16,089 bases of DNA. Origin: JBAXLO01 sp037134755. GTDB lineage: Bacteria; Bacteroidota; Bacteroidia; Bacteroidales; JACABE01. The first letter of the stretch is position 1. Every line of letters starts with the position of its first letter. The position numbers and the translations under genes were made by a program. Shown here piece after piece: positions 1-9,020 of the stretch. Location: positions 1 to 16,089 of the forward strand of contig JBAXLO010000094.1 in NCBI GenBank assembly GCA_037134755.1. Direction: 5' to 3'. The notes beneath the pieces are model-generated. The model was not told where the DNA came from. It made no database searches and saw only the letters and a list, made by a program, of their open reading frames with translations.

Positions 1-64
1 ATTATCAAAACAACAATATCGTTGATCAAAGCAATGCAGACTTTACTATTTTAGCGGCAATACC
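1..64 (+). repeat. Near-identical repeat, copy 1 (inside the giant gene)
   Basis: Bases 1-64 match 1522-1585 at 63 of 64 positions; the only difference is G at 56 versus A at 1577. Both copies lie in the same reading frame and encode the end of a PNGG module (YQNNNIVDQSNADFTILAA). The match runs off the left edge, so the duplicated unit is longer than what is visible. The offset is 1521 bp, or 507 codons. Confidence 0.9.
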
Positions 65-3000
65 TCTGTTTGTAATTAGCACTCCTAATGGTGGGGAAGC
101 TTATTATCCTACCACTACTCAAAATGTAACATGGAGTAGTGCTTTTGTTAGCCAGAATGTTACTTTAGATTACTCTATCGATAATGGCACTACATGGAAT
201 AATATAGTAAGCAATTATCCTAATAATAATGGTGGGGTTGTGCCTAATCAGGGTATTTATGCATGGACGATTCCTAATACTCCTAGCACTCAAACACTGC
301 TTAAGGTAAAAGATGCTTCGAATTCTGCTTACTATGATGTGAGCAACTCTGTGTTCTCTATTCTGCCTCATATTACTGTGACTGCTCCTAATGGTGGACA
401 GACAATTGTTGGTTGTGCTAATACTACCATCAGCTGGACTAATGGTGGTACTTCAGGTAATTTTACTGTAGAATATACTGCTGATAATGGCACTACATGG
501 AATACCATAGGTACTACAACAAGTTCCAGTTTATCATGGAGTGTGCCTTATTTTAGTTCTACTCAATGCAGGGTTAGGGTTAAAGATTCTAATGTGCCTA
601 CAAGAATGGATCAAAGTGATAATGTTTTTACTGTGAATCCTCCTAACATACAAGTGACTGTTCTAACTCCTAACGGTGGACAGAACTGGATTGCAGGAAC
701 TACTCAAAACATTACTTATACCTATGCTATTGGCGTTAACAGTATTTCTATTGAATACTCTGCCAACAATGGCACTACATGGAATACTATTACCAGTAGC
801 ACAACAACTACCGGTTCGTATGCATGGGTTGTCCCTAATGTGCCTTCTAGTCAGTGTCTGATTCGTATCACTAATTTAACACATGCAAGTTGTTATTCCT
901 ATTCTGATGTTAGTGATGCTGCTTTCACTATTCTTTCTAGTGTTAATGTAACACAACCTAATGGTGGTGAAAATTATCAAGCCAACGTGGGTACTCAGGG
1001 AACAATGATTAACATGAGTAATGCTCCTTTGCTTTTAAATACAGGATATTATTATGACAATGGAGGTCAAGCAGGTAACTTTACTTCTACCGGATATACA
1101 CAGACACTCACACCTGACAATCCGCTGAACAAACTGAGCATTTCTTTTTCAAACTGGTCATTAAGTAGTGGCAACCTTAAAATATATGATGGGCCTAATA
1201 CTACTTCTTTAGTTGCAACTTTAACTACTACTGGAAGCAGCTGGTCATATACTTCAACGCATGCTACAGGTTCTTTAACGTTTGTGTTTACTCCTTCGGG
1301 TATTAGCACCGGATGGGAGTCCTATATCAGAAGTGTGGGCACCACTACTCAGAATATTAACTGGGCTGTAGTGGGAACTTCTAATTATTTTAATATTGAC
1401 TATTCTACTAACAGTGGCTCTACATGGACTAATATTGCCACCAACTATTATACTGCTACAGGTACTTATGCTTGGCAGATTCCTAATACACCTAGTACTA
1501 ATTGCAGGGTCAGGGTGACTGATTATCAAAACAACAATATCGTTGATCAAAGCAATGCAGACTTTACTATTTTAGCAGCAATACCGTTTATCACTATATC
1601 ATCTTTGAATGGAGGAGAAACAGCAATTTCGTTACAAACAAAGCAGCTAACATGGATATCTCCAACCTTCTTAACTTCTCTTGTGAAAATTGAGTATAGC
1701 AAAGATAATGGAGTATCCTGGGATGTAATTGTAAATAGCACTACTAATACTGGCACATATAATTGGGTTGTACCGACAGTATCTACAGCTTATAACAGTT
1801 CCAGAATACGTATTTCTGATGTTAATAAGCCTTCAGTTTATGACATAAGTGATAATACATTCATTCTAAAACCAGCTATTGAGTTAATTTCACCAAATAA
1901 CAATAATGGATTATGGGGTGCTTGCACATCATCTTCTATCACATGGAATGCAGGTATTTCTACAAACTATAAAATTGACTATTCAACTGATAACGGAATA
2001 ACCTGGATAACTGAAAACGCTAATTATGCAAATAGTACCTCTTATGTTGTATACAATTGGACTGTCCCTAGCATTCCTTCAACAACTTATCTAGTAAGAG
2101 TCTCAGACTTAAACAATGCTAACTATTTTGATATTAGTCAAAGTTATTTTACGGTCTCTCCTGCCATTACTTTAACTTATCCTTCTTACGGTGGAGTTGT
2201 TCAAGTAGGTAGCATTGTTCCAATTCAGTGGACTTCATATAACACTACAAGTTATTATAAACTTGATTATAGTAATAACAATGGGCTAAGTTGGACAAAT
2301 ATAGTAACCAATTACTATTCAACAACTGGAACATATAACTGGACTGTGCCGAATGATATAAGTACGTTATGTAAAGTTAGAGTAAGCGATTATAATTCAT
2401 CATGCAAGACAGATGCTTCAGACAATCCTTTTTCAATTGCAGCTAGCACTAGTCCTGTAACATTAAACAATTTAAATTCAGGCAATCTTAATGGCTGTAG
2501 TCAAACTAATATTAACTTTACTGCCGGAACAGGAGTCACTTCAGTTAACATCTACTACTCTTTAGATGGCGGCTCTTCATGGACAACTATAGTCTCCAGT
2601 CTTAATGCAGCATTAGCGACCTATAACTGGACAATACCTAATATATCAACAAACCAATTATTAATAAGAGTTGTTGATGCAAACAATCCGAGTTATTATG
2701 ATGTTAGCAATAACCTGCTAACAATCATTCCAACAATTTCACCTGTTATTTCTACTACTGGTTCTCTTACATTTTGCAATGGAGATTCTATCGTATTACA
2801 CTCAAACTATCCAACAGGTAACATCTGGAATACAGGAGGTCAATTAGATTCTATTGTAGTAAGTACAAGTGGTACATATTATTTAAACAATACGCAAGGA
2901 ACTTGTTTGGCAACTTCAAATTCATTAGTTGTAACTGTTAATCCAAGACCTACAGTCCCGGTTATCTCTGCAAGTGGATTATTGAATATCTGTCAAGGGC

Positions 3001-6000
3001 AATCTGTTTTATTAACGTCTAGTAGTACTATTTCTAACACATGGTTTCCAAACAGAGAGACTACTCAGACAATCACAGTTAGTCAAACAGGTAGCTATGC
3101 TGTTATAGTAGCTAATCAATATGGCTGCACCAGTTCTTCTCAATACATAAATATAAATGTCATTCCACTTCCTGAAGCACCTATTTTAAGTTATAATTCT
3201 CCTGTATATGAAGGTGGAGTATTACAATTAACTGCTAACAATGGTAGTTCCTTTAGTTATCATTGGACAGGACCTAACAGTTACACATCAAACGTGTATA
3301 ACCCTAGCCTTAACAATATAAACAGCTTGAATTCCGGAGTATATTTATGCTCCTTAACATCCAATGGTTGTACAGGGCCTACTTCAAGTTTGACCATTCC
3401 TGTGCTTCCCAATCCAATTCAAGTTATTTATCCGAATGGGAGTGAACATTTACAAGCATGTTCTAATAATAATATATCATGGAATAATAATGGAACTTCA
3501 GGTGTGTTTAACATTTATGTCTCTTATAATAATGGGGCTACATGGACAACAATAGCAAGCAACTATCAATCTAATGCCACAATAGTCAACTATAACTGGA
3601 ATGCTAATATTGCAAGTAGTACTAATTGCTTAATTAAAGTAAGTGATGCCATTAATTCAAATATATGGGACGTTAGTAATGCTGTATTTGAAATACAAAA
3701 CAATGTAAATCTTACAATTTCTGCCCCAACTACAATATGTTCTGGATCTAACACACAACTAACTTCCGGTGGTGCTACAACTTATAGTTGGTCACCGACT
3801 ACAGGACTAAGCAATGCTCTAATAGCGAACCCTGTGGCTAGTCCAACAACAAGCACTACTTATACAGTAACCGGTACAACAAATGGTTGTAGCAGCACAG
3901 CTAATGTAATAGTAACAGTAAATCCAGTACCAAATGTAACAGCATCCGGAGCAGCAACTATTTGCTCTGGGGCTAATACAACAATAACTGCAAGTGGTGG
4001 CACTACATATAGTTGGTCTCCGGCAAGCGGTTTAAGTAATGCATCAATTGCTAATCCAGTAGCCAATCCAACAACTACTACAACTTATACTGTAACCGGC
4101 ACAACAAATGGGTGTAGCAACACAGCTACTGTTACCATTACAGTAAACCCAATCCCTAATGTTACAGCTTCAGGAACTGCAACAATATGCTCGGGCAATA
4201 ATACATCAATATCTGCAAGTGGTGCAACAACATATAGCTGGTCACCGGCAATTGGTTTAAGTAATAATCTTATCTCAAATCCTATTGCAAGTCCAACAAC
4301 AAATACTACCTATACTGTAACCGGAACAACAAACGGGTGTAGTAGTACTGCTAATGTCACTATTACTGTAAATCAATTGATAAATTTAGTAGCAAGCGGC
4401 ACATCAACTATATGTGCGGGAGATGGCACAACAATATCAGCAAGTGGTGCTAGTTCTTACAGCTGGTCTCCTTCTACAGGTTTAAGCAACAATCTAATTG
4501 CAAACCCAATAGCAAGTCCTACTACTACTACTACTTATATAGTAACTGGAACAACAAATGGATGTAGTAATACTGCAAATGTAACGGTTACAGTAAATCA
4601 AATCCCGAATGTACTCGCTAATGGAACGACATCAATCTGCTCTGGAAGCGGAACAACCTTATCAGCAAGTGGAGCTACAACATACAGTTGGTTCCCTGCA
4701 ACCGGTTTAAACAGTACTATCTCCGCTAGCCCGACAGCCAGCCCAACTACTACAACTACTTATACTGTTACAGGTGTTATCAATGGATGTAGTAAAACGG
4801 CGAATGTCACAGTAACTGTGAATCCGGTTCCGAATATAACAGCCAGCGGTGCTGCAACTATATGCGAAGGAACAAACACTTCCTTTTCGGCTTCTGGTGC
4901 TACTTCTTATAGTTGGTCACCGGCAACCGGTTTAAATGACTCTCACATTGCTAATCCAATTGCAAACCCTATAACAACTACAACTTATACTTTAACCGGA
5001 ACAACGAATGGGTGTAGTAGTACAGCTGATGTTATTGTTACTGTAAATTCAATTACATTAAATACATCTAACCCTTCAACAATATGCCTGGGTGGTTCAA
5101 CTCAATTATCAACAACAGGAGCTATAACTTATGAATGGTTACCTGTAACAGCTTTAAACGACCCACACATATCAAACCCAATAGCTAGCCCTACTTCTAC
5201 AACTACTTATACAGTAACAGGTACAAAAAACGGATGTAGTAAATCAAGTTCTGTTACATTAACAGTAAGTCCTGTTCCTAATGTTGTAGCAACTGGCTCA
5301 ACATCTATTTGTGCCGGAAGCAGTACCTTAATTTCTGCAAGCGGAGCTAACTCTTATAGCTGGTCTCCTGCAACAGGTTTGAGTAGTACTACTTCTGCCA
5401 CACCTACAGCTAATCCTACAGTAACTACAACTTATACTGTAACAGGGTCAAATAATGGTTGCGGAAATACTGCTACAGTAACAATAACTGTAAACCCAAT
5501 TCCATCGCTTACAGCTAATGGAGCTGCTACTATATGTGCAGGAGCCAATACTCCATTAATAGCTAGTGGAGCCACTACTTATAGCTGGTCACCTGCAACT
5601 GGGTTAAGCAATGTATCAATAGCAAATCCATCAGCTAACCCTACTTCAACCACAACTTACACCGTAACAGGTATAACAAACGGATGTAGCAGTACTGCTA
5701 ACGTTACTGTTACAGTTAATCCAATCCCTAATGTTGTAGCTAATGGTGCTGCAACAATATGCTCAGGTAGTGGAACAAATCTATCAGTAAGTGGTGCTTC
5801 AACATACAGTTGGTTACCTTCAACAGGTCTTAACAGTACAACATCAACTAATCCAACAGCTAATCCAACTACCACAACAACTTATACGGTAACAGGAACA
5901 GCAAACGGTTGTAGTAACTCAGCAACAGTTACAGTTACAGTAAACCCTGCACCAGCAGTAACAGCGAGTGGAACTACAACAATATGTGCAGGAAGTAGTG

Positions 6001-8915
6001 CCCCTCTTTTAGCAAGTGGTGCAAACACTTACAGTTGGTCACCGGCAGTTGGATTAAGTAATAATCTTATTGCTAATCCTACAGCAAATCCTGCAACAAC
6101 AACTACATATACGGTAACAGGCACAACAAATGGCTGTAGTAATACAGCAAGCGTTACGGTAACAGTTAACCAAATACCTAATGTAATAGCAACAGGTACA
6201 ACAACTATGTGTGCTGGAAATGGAACAGGTATTTCTGCAAGTGGTGCTACTACATATAGTTGGTCACCTGCATCAGGTTTAAACAGTACTACTTCAGCTA
6301 ATCCATCAGCTAATCCAACTTCCACAACTACATATACAGTTACAGGTACAACTAATGGATGCAGCAATACAGCTAATGTAACGGTAACAGTTAACCCTAT
6401 ACCAACAATAACAGCAGGAGGAACAGCTACAATTTGCGAAGGAAATAACACATCTTTATCAGCTACCGGAGCAACTTCTTATAGTTGGTCACCAGCTACA
6501 GGTTTAAATGATTCACACGTATCTAATCCAATTGCAAGTCCTACTTCAACTACAACCTATACTGTAACTGGAACTACAAATGGATGTAGCAATTCTGCAA
6601 ACGTAACAGTAACTGTCAACTCTATATCATTAAATACATCTTCACCTTCTACAATATGTTTGGGTAGCTCAATGCAATTATCAGCAACTGGAGCAACAAG
6701 CTACGACTGGCTCCCAACTACAGGCTTAAGCGATCCTCATGTTGCTAACCCTATTGCCAGTCCAACTATTTCAACAACATATACTGTCACAGGAACATTA
6801 AATGGATGTAGTAAATCAGCATCTGTAGCATTAACAGTAAGTACTGTTCCTAATGTAATTGCAAATGGAGCTACAACAATATGCGCCGGAAGCAGTGCAG
6901 CATTATCAGCAAGTGGAGCCACTTCTTATAGTTGGTCTCCTGCTACAGGTTTGAGCAGCACAACTTCAGCCACTCCTACTGCTAATCCAACTTCTACAAC
7001 TACATACACAGTCACAGGATCAAACAATGGGTGTGGAAATACTGCATCAGTAACAATAACAGTAAACCCTATTCCAACCTTAACAGCTAACGGAGCTGCC
7101 ACAATATGTTCCGGTTCAACAACGCCTTTATTAGCAAGTGGAGGCACAACCTATAGTTGGTCACCTTCAACAGCTTTAAATAACAACGCAATAGCTGACC
7201 CTGTTGCTAATCCAACTACTACCACTACTTATACTGTTACAGGTACAACAAATGGATGTAGCAATACTGCTAATGTTACAGTAACAGTTAATCCTATACC
7301 AAATGTAAGTGCTTCGGGAACTACAACAATTTGCAACGGGACTAATACAAATATTTCAGCAAGTGGCGCTACTACTTATAGCTGGTTGCCTGCAACAGGT
7401 CTAAACAGCACAACTTTAGCCAACCCTACTGCCAATCCATCTTCCACAACTACTTATACCGTAACAGGTACAACAAATGGATGTAGCAATACTGCAAATG
7501 TTACGATTACTGTAAATCCTGTGCCAACAGTAATTGCAAACGGAACAACAACAATTTGTGCAGGTAGCAGCACTCCGCTTTTGGCGAGTGGCGCAACTAC
7601 TTACAGCTGGTCTCCGGCTGTTGGTTTAAGCAATGCACTTATCGCTAACCCAACTGCAAACCCAACAACAACTACTACTTATATTGTAACAGGCACAACT
7701 AACGCTTGTAGTAATACAGCTAGTGTTACGGTTACAGTCAACCAAATGCCAAGTGTAATAGCATCTGGGACTACAGCAATATGCCAAGGTTCTTCAACTG
7801 CAATAGCTGCAAGTGGTGCAACAACCTATAACTGGACACCTGCAACTGGCTTAAATAGTACAACATCTGCTAATCCATCAGCTAATCCTACCATTACAAC
7901 TACTTACACGGTTACAGGTACAACAAATGGCTGTAGCAATACTGCCAATGTTACTGTAACTGTTAATCCTATACCTACAATTTCAGCTGAAGGCACTGCT
8001 ACAATTTGCGAAGGTCTTAACACGCCGCTATCAGCTAGCGGTGGAACTACTTATAACTGGATTCCTACTACAGGTTTAAGTGATTCTCATATTGCCAATC
8101 CTACTGCAAGTCCAACTACTACCACTACTTATACTGTTACAGGCACAACAAATAATTGCAGTAACACTGCTATTATTACGGTTACCGTTAATCCTTTGCC
8201 TGCGAACGCCGGCCCTATTACAGGCGCCTCTTCTGTTTGCCAGAAGGATCATTCGGAGACTTATAACGTGCCTTTAATCAATAATGCATCTTCTTATTTC
8301 TGGACCTTGCCTACCGGAGCTACCGGCACAAGTACTACTAACAGTATCATCATTGATTTTAGTGCAACTGCTTCTTCAGGTAATATCATCGTTAAAGGTG
8401 TGAACTCTTGTGGTATTGGAGTCGGCTCTTCCTTAGCTTTAACTGTTAATCCTTTGCCTGTTACACCGGTAATCACAGCTGTTGGTTCACTCTTGCATTC
8501 CAATATGCCAACTGGCAATCAATGGTACAATCAAAATGGGGTGATAAATGGTGCTACTAATCAGGATTACAACGTCATTAACAATGGAATTTATTATGTA
8601 ACTTCTACAGTTTTTAGTTGTACATCAGACACTTCTAATAATCTTAACATTAATCTTACCGGTATTGATCAACAAGACAATACAACTGCCGCACGTATTT
8701 ATCCTAATCCTATCACCGACAAGGTTACTATTGAATTAACTGACAATAATAAGCTTATCAACTATGACATTACAAATGCACTAGGACAGGTAGTTAATAA
8801 AGGTAGTTTTACCAATAAGATTGTTATTCCAACTAACACTTATGCTCCCGGTATTTACATTATAAAACTGAATGATGGCAAGACTATCAATTATCACAAG
8901 ATAATTAAGAACTAG
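1..8915 (+). CDS. Giant T9SS-secreted multidomain surface protein, 5'-partial
   Basis: The frame is open from the first base (first full codon at 3) to TAG at 8913-8915, giving 2970 visible residues (roughly 300 kDa); the start and signal peptide lie upstream. Module order: eight PNGG-type modules (about 60-2733) with a PNGG start, DNG-TW centre, Y-W-VP and RVRV-D near the end, resembling Kre9/KNH-like domains; a CUB-like domain (993-1340) inserted in the fourth; three Ig-like modules (about 2734-3410); a ninth PNGG module (3411-3707); twenty 74-75-residue repeats (3711-8201); a PKD-like stretch (8202 to about 8457), an Ig-like stretch, and a C-terminal sorting domain (8697-8912) with IYPNP and a final GIYIIKL...KIIKN pattern. 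That tail is typical of T9SS type A cargo, cleaved and attached at the cell surface. The role is inferred as adhesin or matrix scaffold; no catalytic domain is visible. An internal GTG at 240 is not a credible start. Confidence 0.93.
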   Translation, partial: YQNNNIVDQSNADFTILAAIPLFVISTPNGGEAYYPTTTQNVTWSSAFVSQNVTLDYSIDNGTTWNNIVSNYPNNNGGVVPNQGIYAWTIPNTPSTQTLLKVKDASNSAYYDVSNSVFSILPHITVTAPNGGQTIVGCANTTISWTNGGTSGNFTVEYTADNGTTWNTIGTTTSSSLSWSVPYFSSTQCRVRVKDSNVPTRMDQSDNVFTVNPPNIQVTVLTPNGGQNWIAGTTQNITYTYAIGVNSISIEYSANNGTTWNTITSSTTTTGSYAWVVPNVPSSQCLIRITNLTHASCYSYSDVSDAAFTILSSVNVTQPNGGENYQANVGTQGTMINMSNAPLLLNTGYYYDNGGQAGNFTSTGYTQTLTPDNPLNKLSISFSNWSLSSGNLKIYDGPNTTSLVATLTTTGSSWSYTSTHATGSLTFVFTPSGISTGWESYIRSVGTTTQNINWAVVGTSNYFNIDYSTNSGSTWTNIATNYYTATGTYAWQIPNTPSTNCRVRVTDYQNNNIVDQSNADFTILAAIPFITISSLNGGETAISLQTKQLTWISPTFLTSLVKIEYSKDNGVSWDVIVNSTTNTGTYNWVVPTVSTAYNSSRIRISDVNKPSVYDISDNTFILKPAIELISPNNNNGLWGACTSSSITWNAGISTNYKIDYSTDNGITWITENANYANSTSYVVYNWTVPSIPSTTYLVRVSDLNNANYFDISQSYFTVSPAITLTYPSYGGVVQVGSIVPIQWTSYNTTSYYKLDYSNNNGLSWTNIVTNYYSTTGTYNWTVPNDISTLCKVRVSDYNSSCKTDASDNPFSIAASTSPVTLNNLNSGNLNGCSQTNINFTAGTGVTSVNIYYSLDGGSSWTTIVSSLNAALATYNWTIPNISTNQLLIRVVDANNPSYYDVSNNLLTIIPTISPVISTTGSLTFCNGDSIVLHSNYPTGNIWNTGGQLDSIVVSTSGTYYLNNTQGTCLATSNSLVVTVNPRPTVPVISASGLLNICQGQSVLLTSSSTISNTWFPNRETTQTITVSQTGSYAVIVANQYGCTSSSQYININVIPLPEAPILSYNSPVYEGGVLQLTANNGSSFSYHWTGPNSYTSNVYNPSLNNINSLNSGVYLCSLTSNGCTGPTSSLTIPVLPNPIQVIYPNGSEHLQACSNNNISWNNNGTSGVFNIYVSYNNGATWTTIASNYQSNATIVNYNWNANIASSTNCLIKVSDAINSNIWDVSNAVFEIQNNVNLTISAPTTICSGSNTQLTSGGATTYSWSPTTGLSNALIANPVASPTTSTTYTVTGTTNGCSSTANVIVTVNPVPNVTASGAATICSGANTTITASGGTTYSWSPASGLSNASIANPVANPTTTTTYTVTGTTNGCSNTATVTITVNPIPNVTASGTATICSGNNTSISASGATTYSWSPAIGLSNNLISNPIASPTTNTTYTVTGTTNGCSSTANVTITVNQLINLVASGTSTICAGDGTTISASGASSYSWSPSTGLSNNLIANPIASPTTTTTYIVTGTTNGCSNTANVTVTVNQIPNVLANGTTSICSGSGTTLSASGATTYSWFPATGLNSTISASPTASPTTTTTYTVTGVINGCSKTANVTVTVNPVPNITASGAATICEGTNTSFSASGATSYSWSPATGLNDSHIANPIANPITTTTYTLTGTTNGCSSTADVIVTVNSITLNTSNPSTICLGGSTQLSTTGAITYEWLPVTALNDPHISNPIASPTSTTTYTVTGTKNGCSKSSSVTLTVSPVPNVVATGSTSICAGSSTLISASGANSYSWSPATGLSSTTSATPTANPTVTTTYTVTGSNNGCGNTATVTITVNPIPSLTANGAATICAGANTPLIASGATTYSWSPATGLSNVSIANPSANPTSTTTYTVTGITNGCSSTANVTVTVNPIPNVVANGAATICSGSGTNLSVSGASTYSWLPSTGLNSTTSTNPTANPTTTTTYTVTGTANGCSNSATVTVTVNPAPAVTASGTTTICAGSSAPLLASGANTYSWSPAVGLSNNLIANPTANPATTTTYTVTGTTNGCSNTASVTVTVNQIPNVIATGTTTMCAGNGTGISASGATTYSWSPASGLNSTTSANPSANPTSTTTYTVTGTTNGCSNTANVTVTVNPIPTITAGGTATICEGNNTSLSATGATSYSWSPATGLNDSHVSNPIASPTSTTTYTVTGTTNGCSNSANVTVTVNSISLNTSSPSTICLGSSMQLSATGATSYDWLPTTGLSDPHVANPIASPTISTTYTVTGTLNGCSKSASVALTVSTVPNVIANGATTICAGSSAALSASGATSYSWSPATGLSSTTSATPTANPTSTTTYTVTGSNNGCGNTASVTITVNPIPTLTANGAATICSGSTTPLLASGGTTYSWSPSTALNNNAIADPVANPTTTTTYTVTGTTNGCSNTANVTVTVNPIPNVSASGTTTICNGTNTNISASGATTYSWLPATGLNSTTLANPTANPSSTTTYTVTGTTNGCSNTANVTITVNPVPTVIANGTTTICAGSSTPLLASGATTYSWSPAVGLSNALIANPTANPTTTTTYIVTGTTNACSNTASVTVTVNQMPSVIASGTTAICQGSSTAIAASGATTYNWTPATGLNSTTSANPSANPTITTTYTVTGTTNGCSNTANVTVTVNPIPTISAEGTATICEGLNTPLSASGGTTYNWIPTTGLSDSHIANPTASPTTTTTYTVTGTTNNCSNTAIITVTVNPLPANAGPITGASSVCQKDHSETYNVPLINNASSYFWTLPTGATGTSTTNSIIIDFSATASSGNIIVKGVNSCGIGVGSSLALTVNPLPVTPVITAVGSLLHSNMPTGNQWYNQNGVINGATNQDYNVINNGIYYVTSTVFSCTSDTSNNLNINLTGIDQQDNTTAARIYPNPITDKVTIELTDNNKLINYDITNALGQVVNKGSFTNKIVIPTNTYAPGIYIIKLNDGKTINYHKIIKN
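1522..1585 (+). repeat. Near-identical repeat, copy 2 (inside the giant gene)
   Basis: This is the second copy of the segment at 1-64, with one mismatch. It closes the PNGG module that carries the CUB-like insertion. After base 1585 the two copies diverge sharply, which marks one edge of a fairly recent duplication or gene-conversion tract. Confidence 0.9.
3711..8201 (+). repeat. Tandem array of 20 Ig/PKD-like repeats, 225 (222) bp each
   Basis: Twenty head-to-tail repeats start at 3711, 3936, 4161, 4386, 4611, 4836, 5058, 5283, 5508, 5733, 5958, 6183, 6408, 6630, 6855, 7080, 7305, 7530, 7755 and 7980. Most are 75 codons; repeats 6, 13 and 20 are 74. The shared pattern is ICxG near residue 10, ASGATTYSWSPATGL in the first half, TTTTYTVTG, NGC near residue 60, then VTVTVNPIPN. 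Each unit has exactly two cysteines, so an intradomain disulfide is plausible outside the cell. Diagnostic variants recur every seventh repeat (see findings). Similar repeats are common in large Bacteroidota surface proteins; the count is my own reading. Confidence 0.95.
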
Positions 8916-8928
8916 GCTCATAATAATG

Positions 8929-8990
8929 AAAGCACCTTTAAGAGATTTTGTTGCTTAACAACTTAATCTCTTAAAGGTGCTTTTTTCTTT
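8929..8990 (+). terminator. Intrinsic terminator after the giant gene
   Basis: A perfect 19-bp stem is formed by 8929-8947 and 8965-8983, with a 17-base loop that can itself form GTTG/CAAC (8950-8953 with 8959-8962). The right arm runs into CTTTTTTCTTTT (8980-8990). It begins 13 bases after the stop codon and faces the convergent gene ending at 9021. On the opposite strand the stem is followed by a weaker T-rich stretch, so it may act in both directions. Confidence 0.9.
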
Positions 8991-9020
8991 TATACGTTCT
9001 AATACTTATCTATAATAGAA

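Noticed and set aside
240..242. GTG as the start of the giant gene
   Set aside because: The frame is open and shows the same module type back to base 1; GTG falls in the middle of a PNGG module.
3860..7147. Several - strand open frames of 61-140 codons inside the repeat array
   Set aside because: They recur in the same antisense frame because the underlying repeats recur; they have repetitive Val/Pro/Leu compositions and no promoter or start context.
3711..8201. CRISPR-like or satellite array
   Set aside because: The repeats are 225 bp, fully coding, in one frame, with diverged codons; there are no short repeats with unique spacers.
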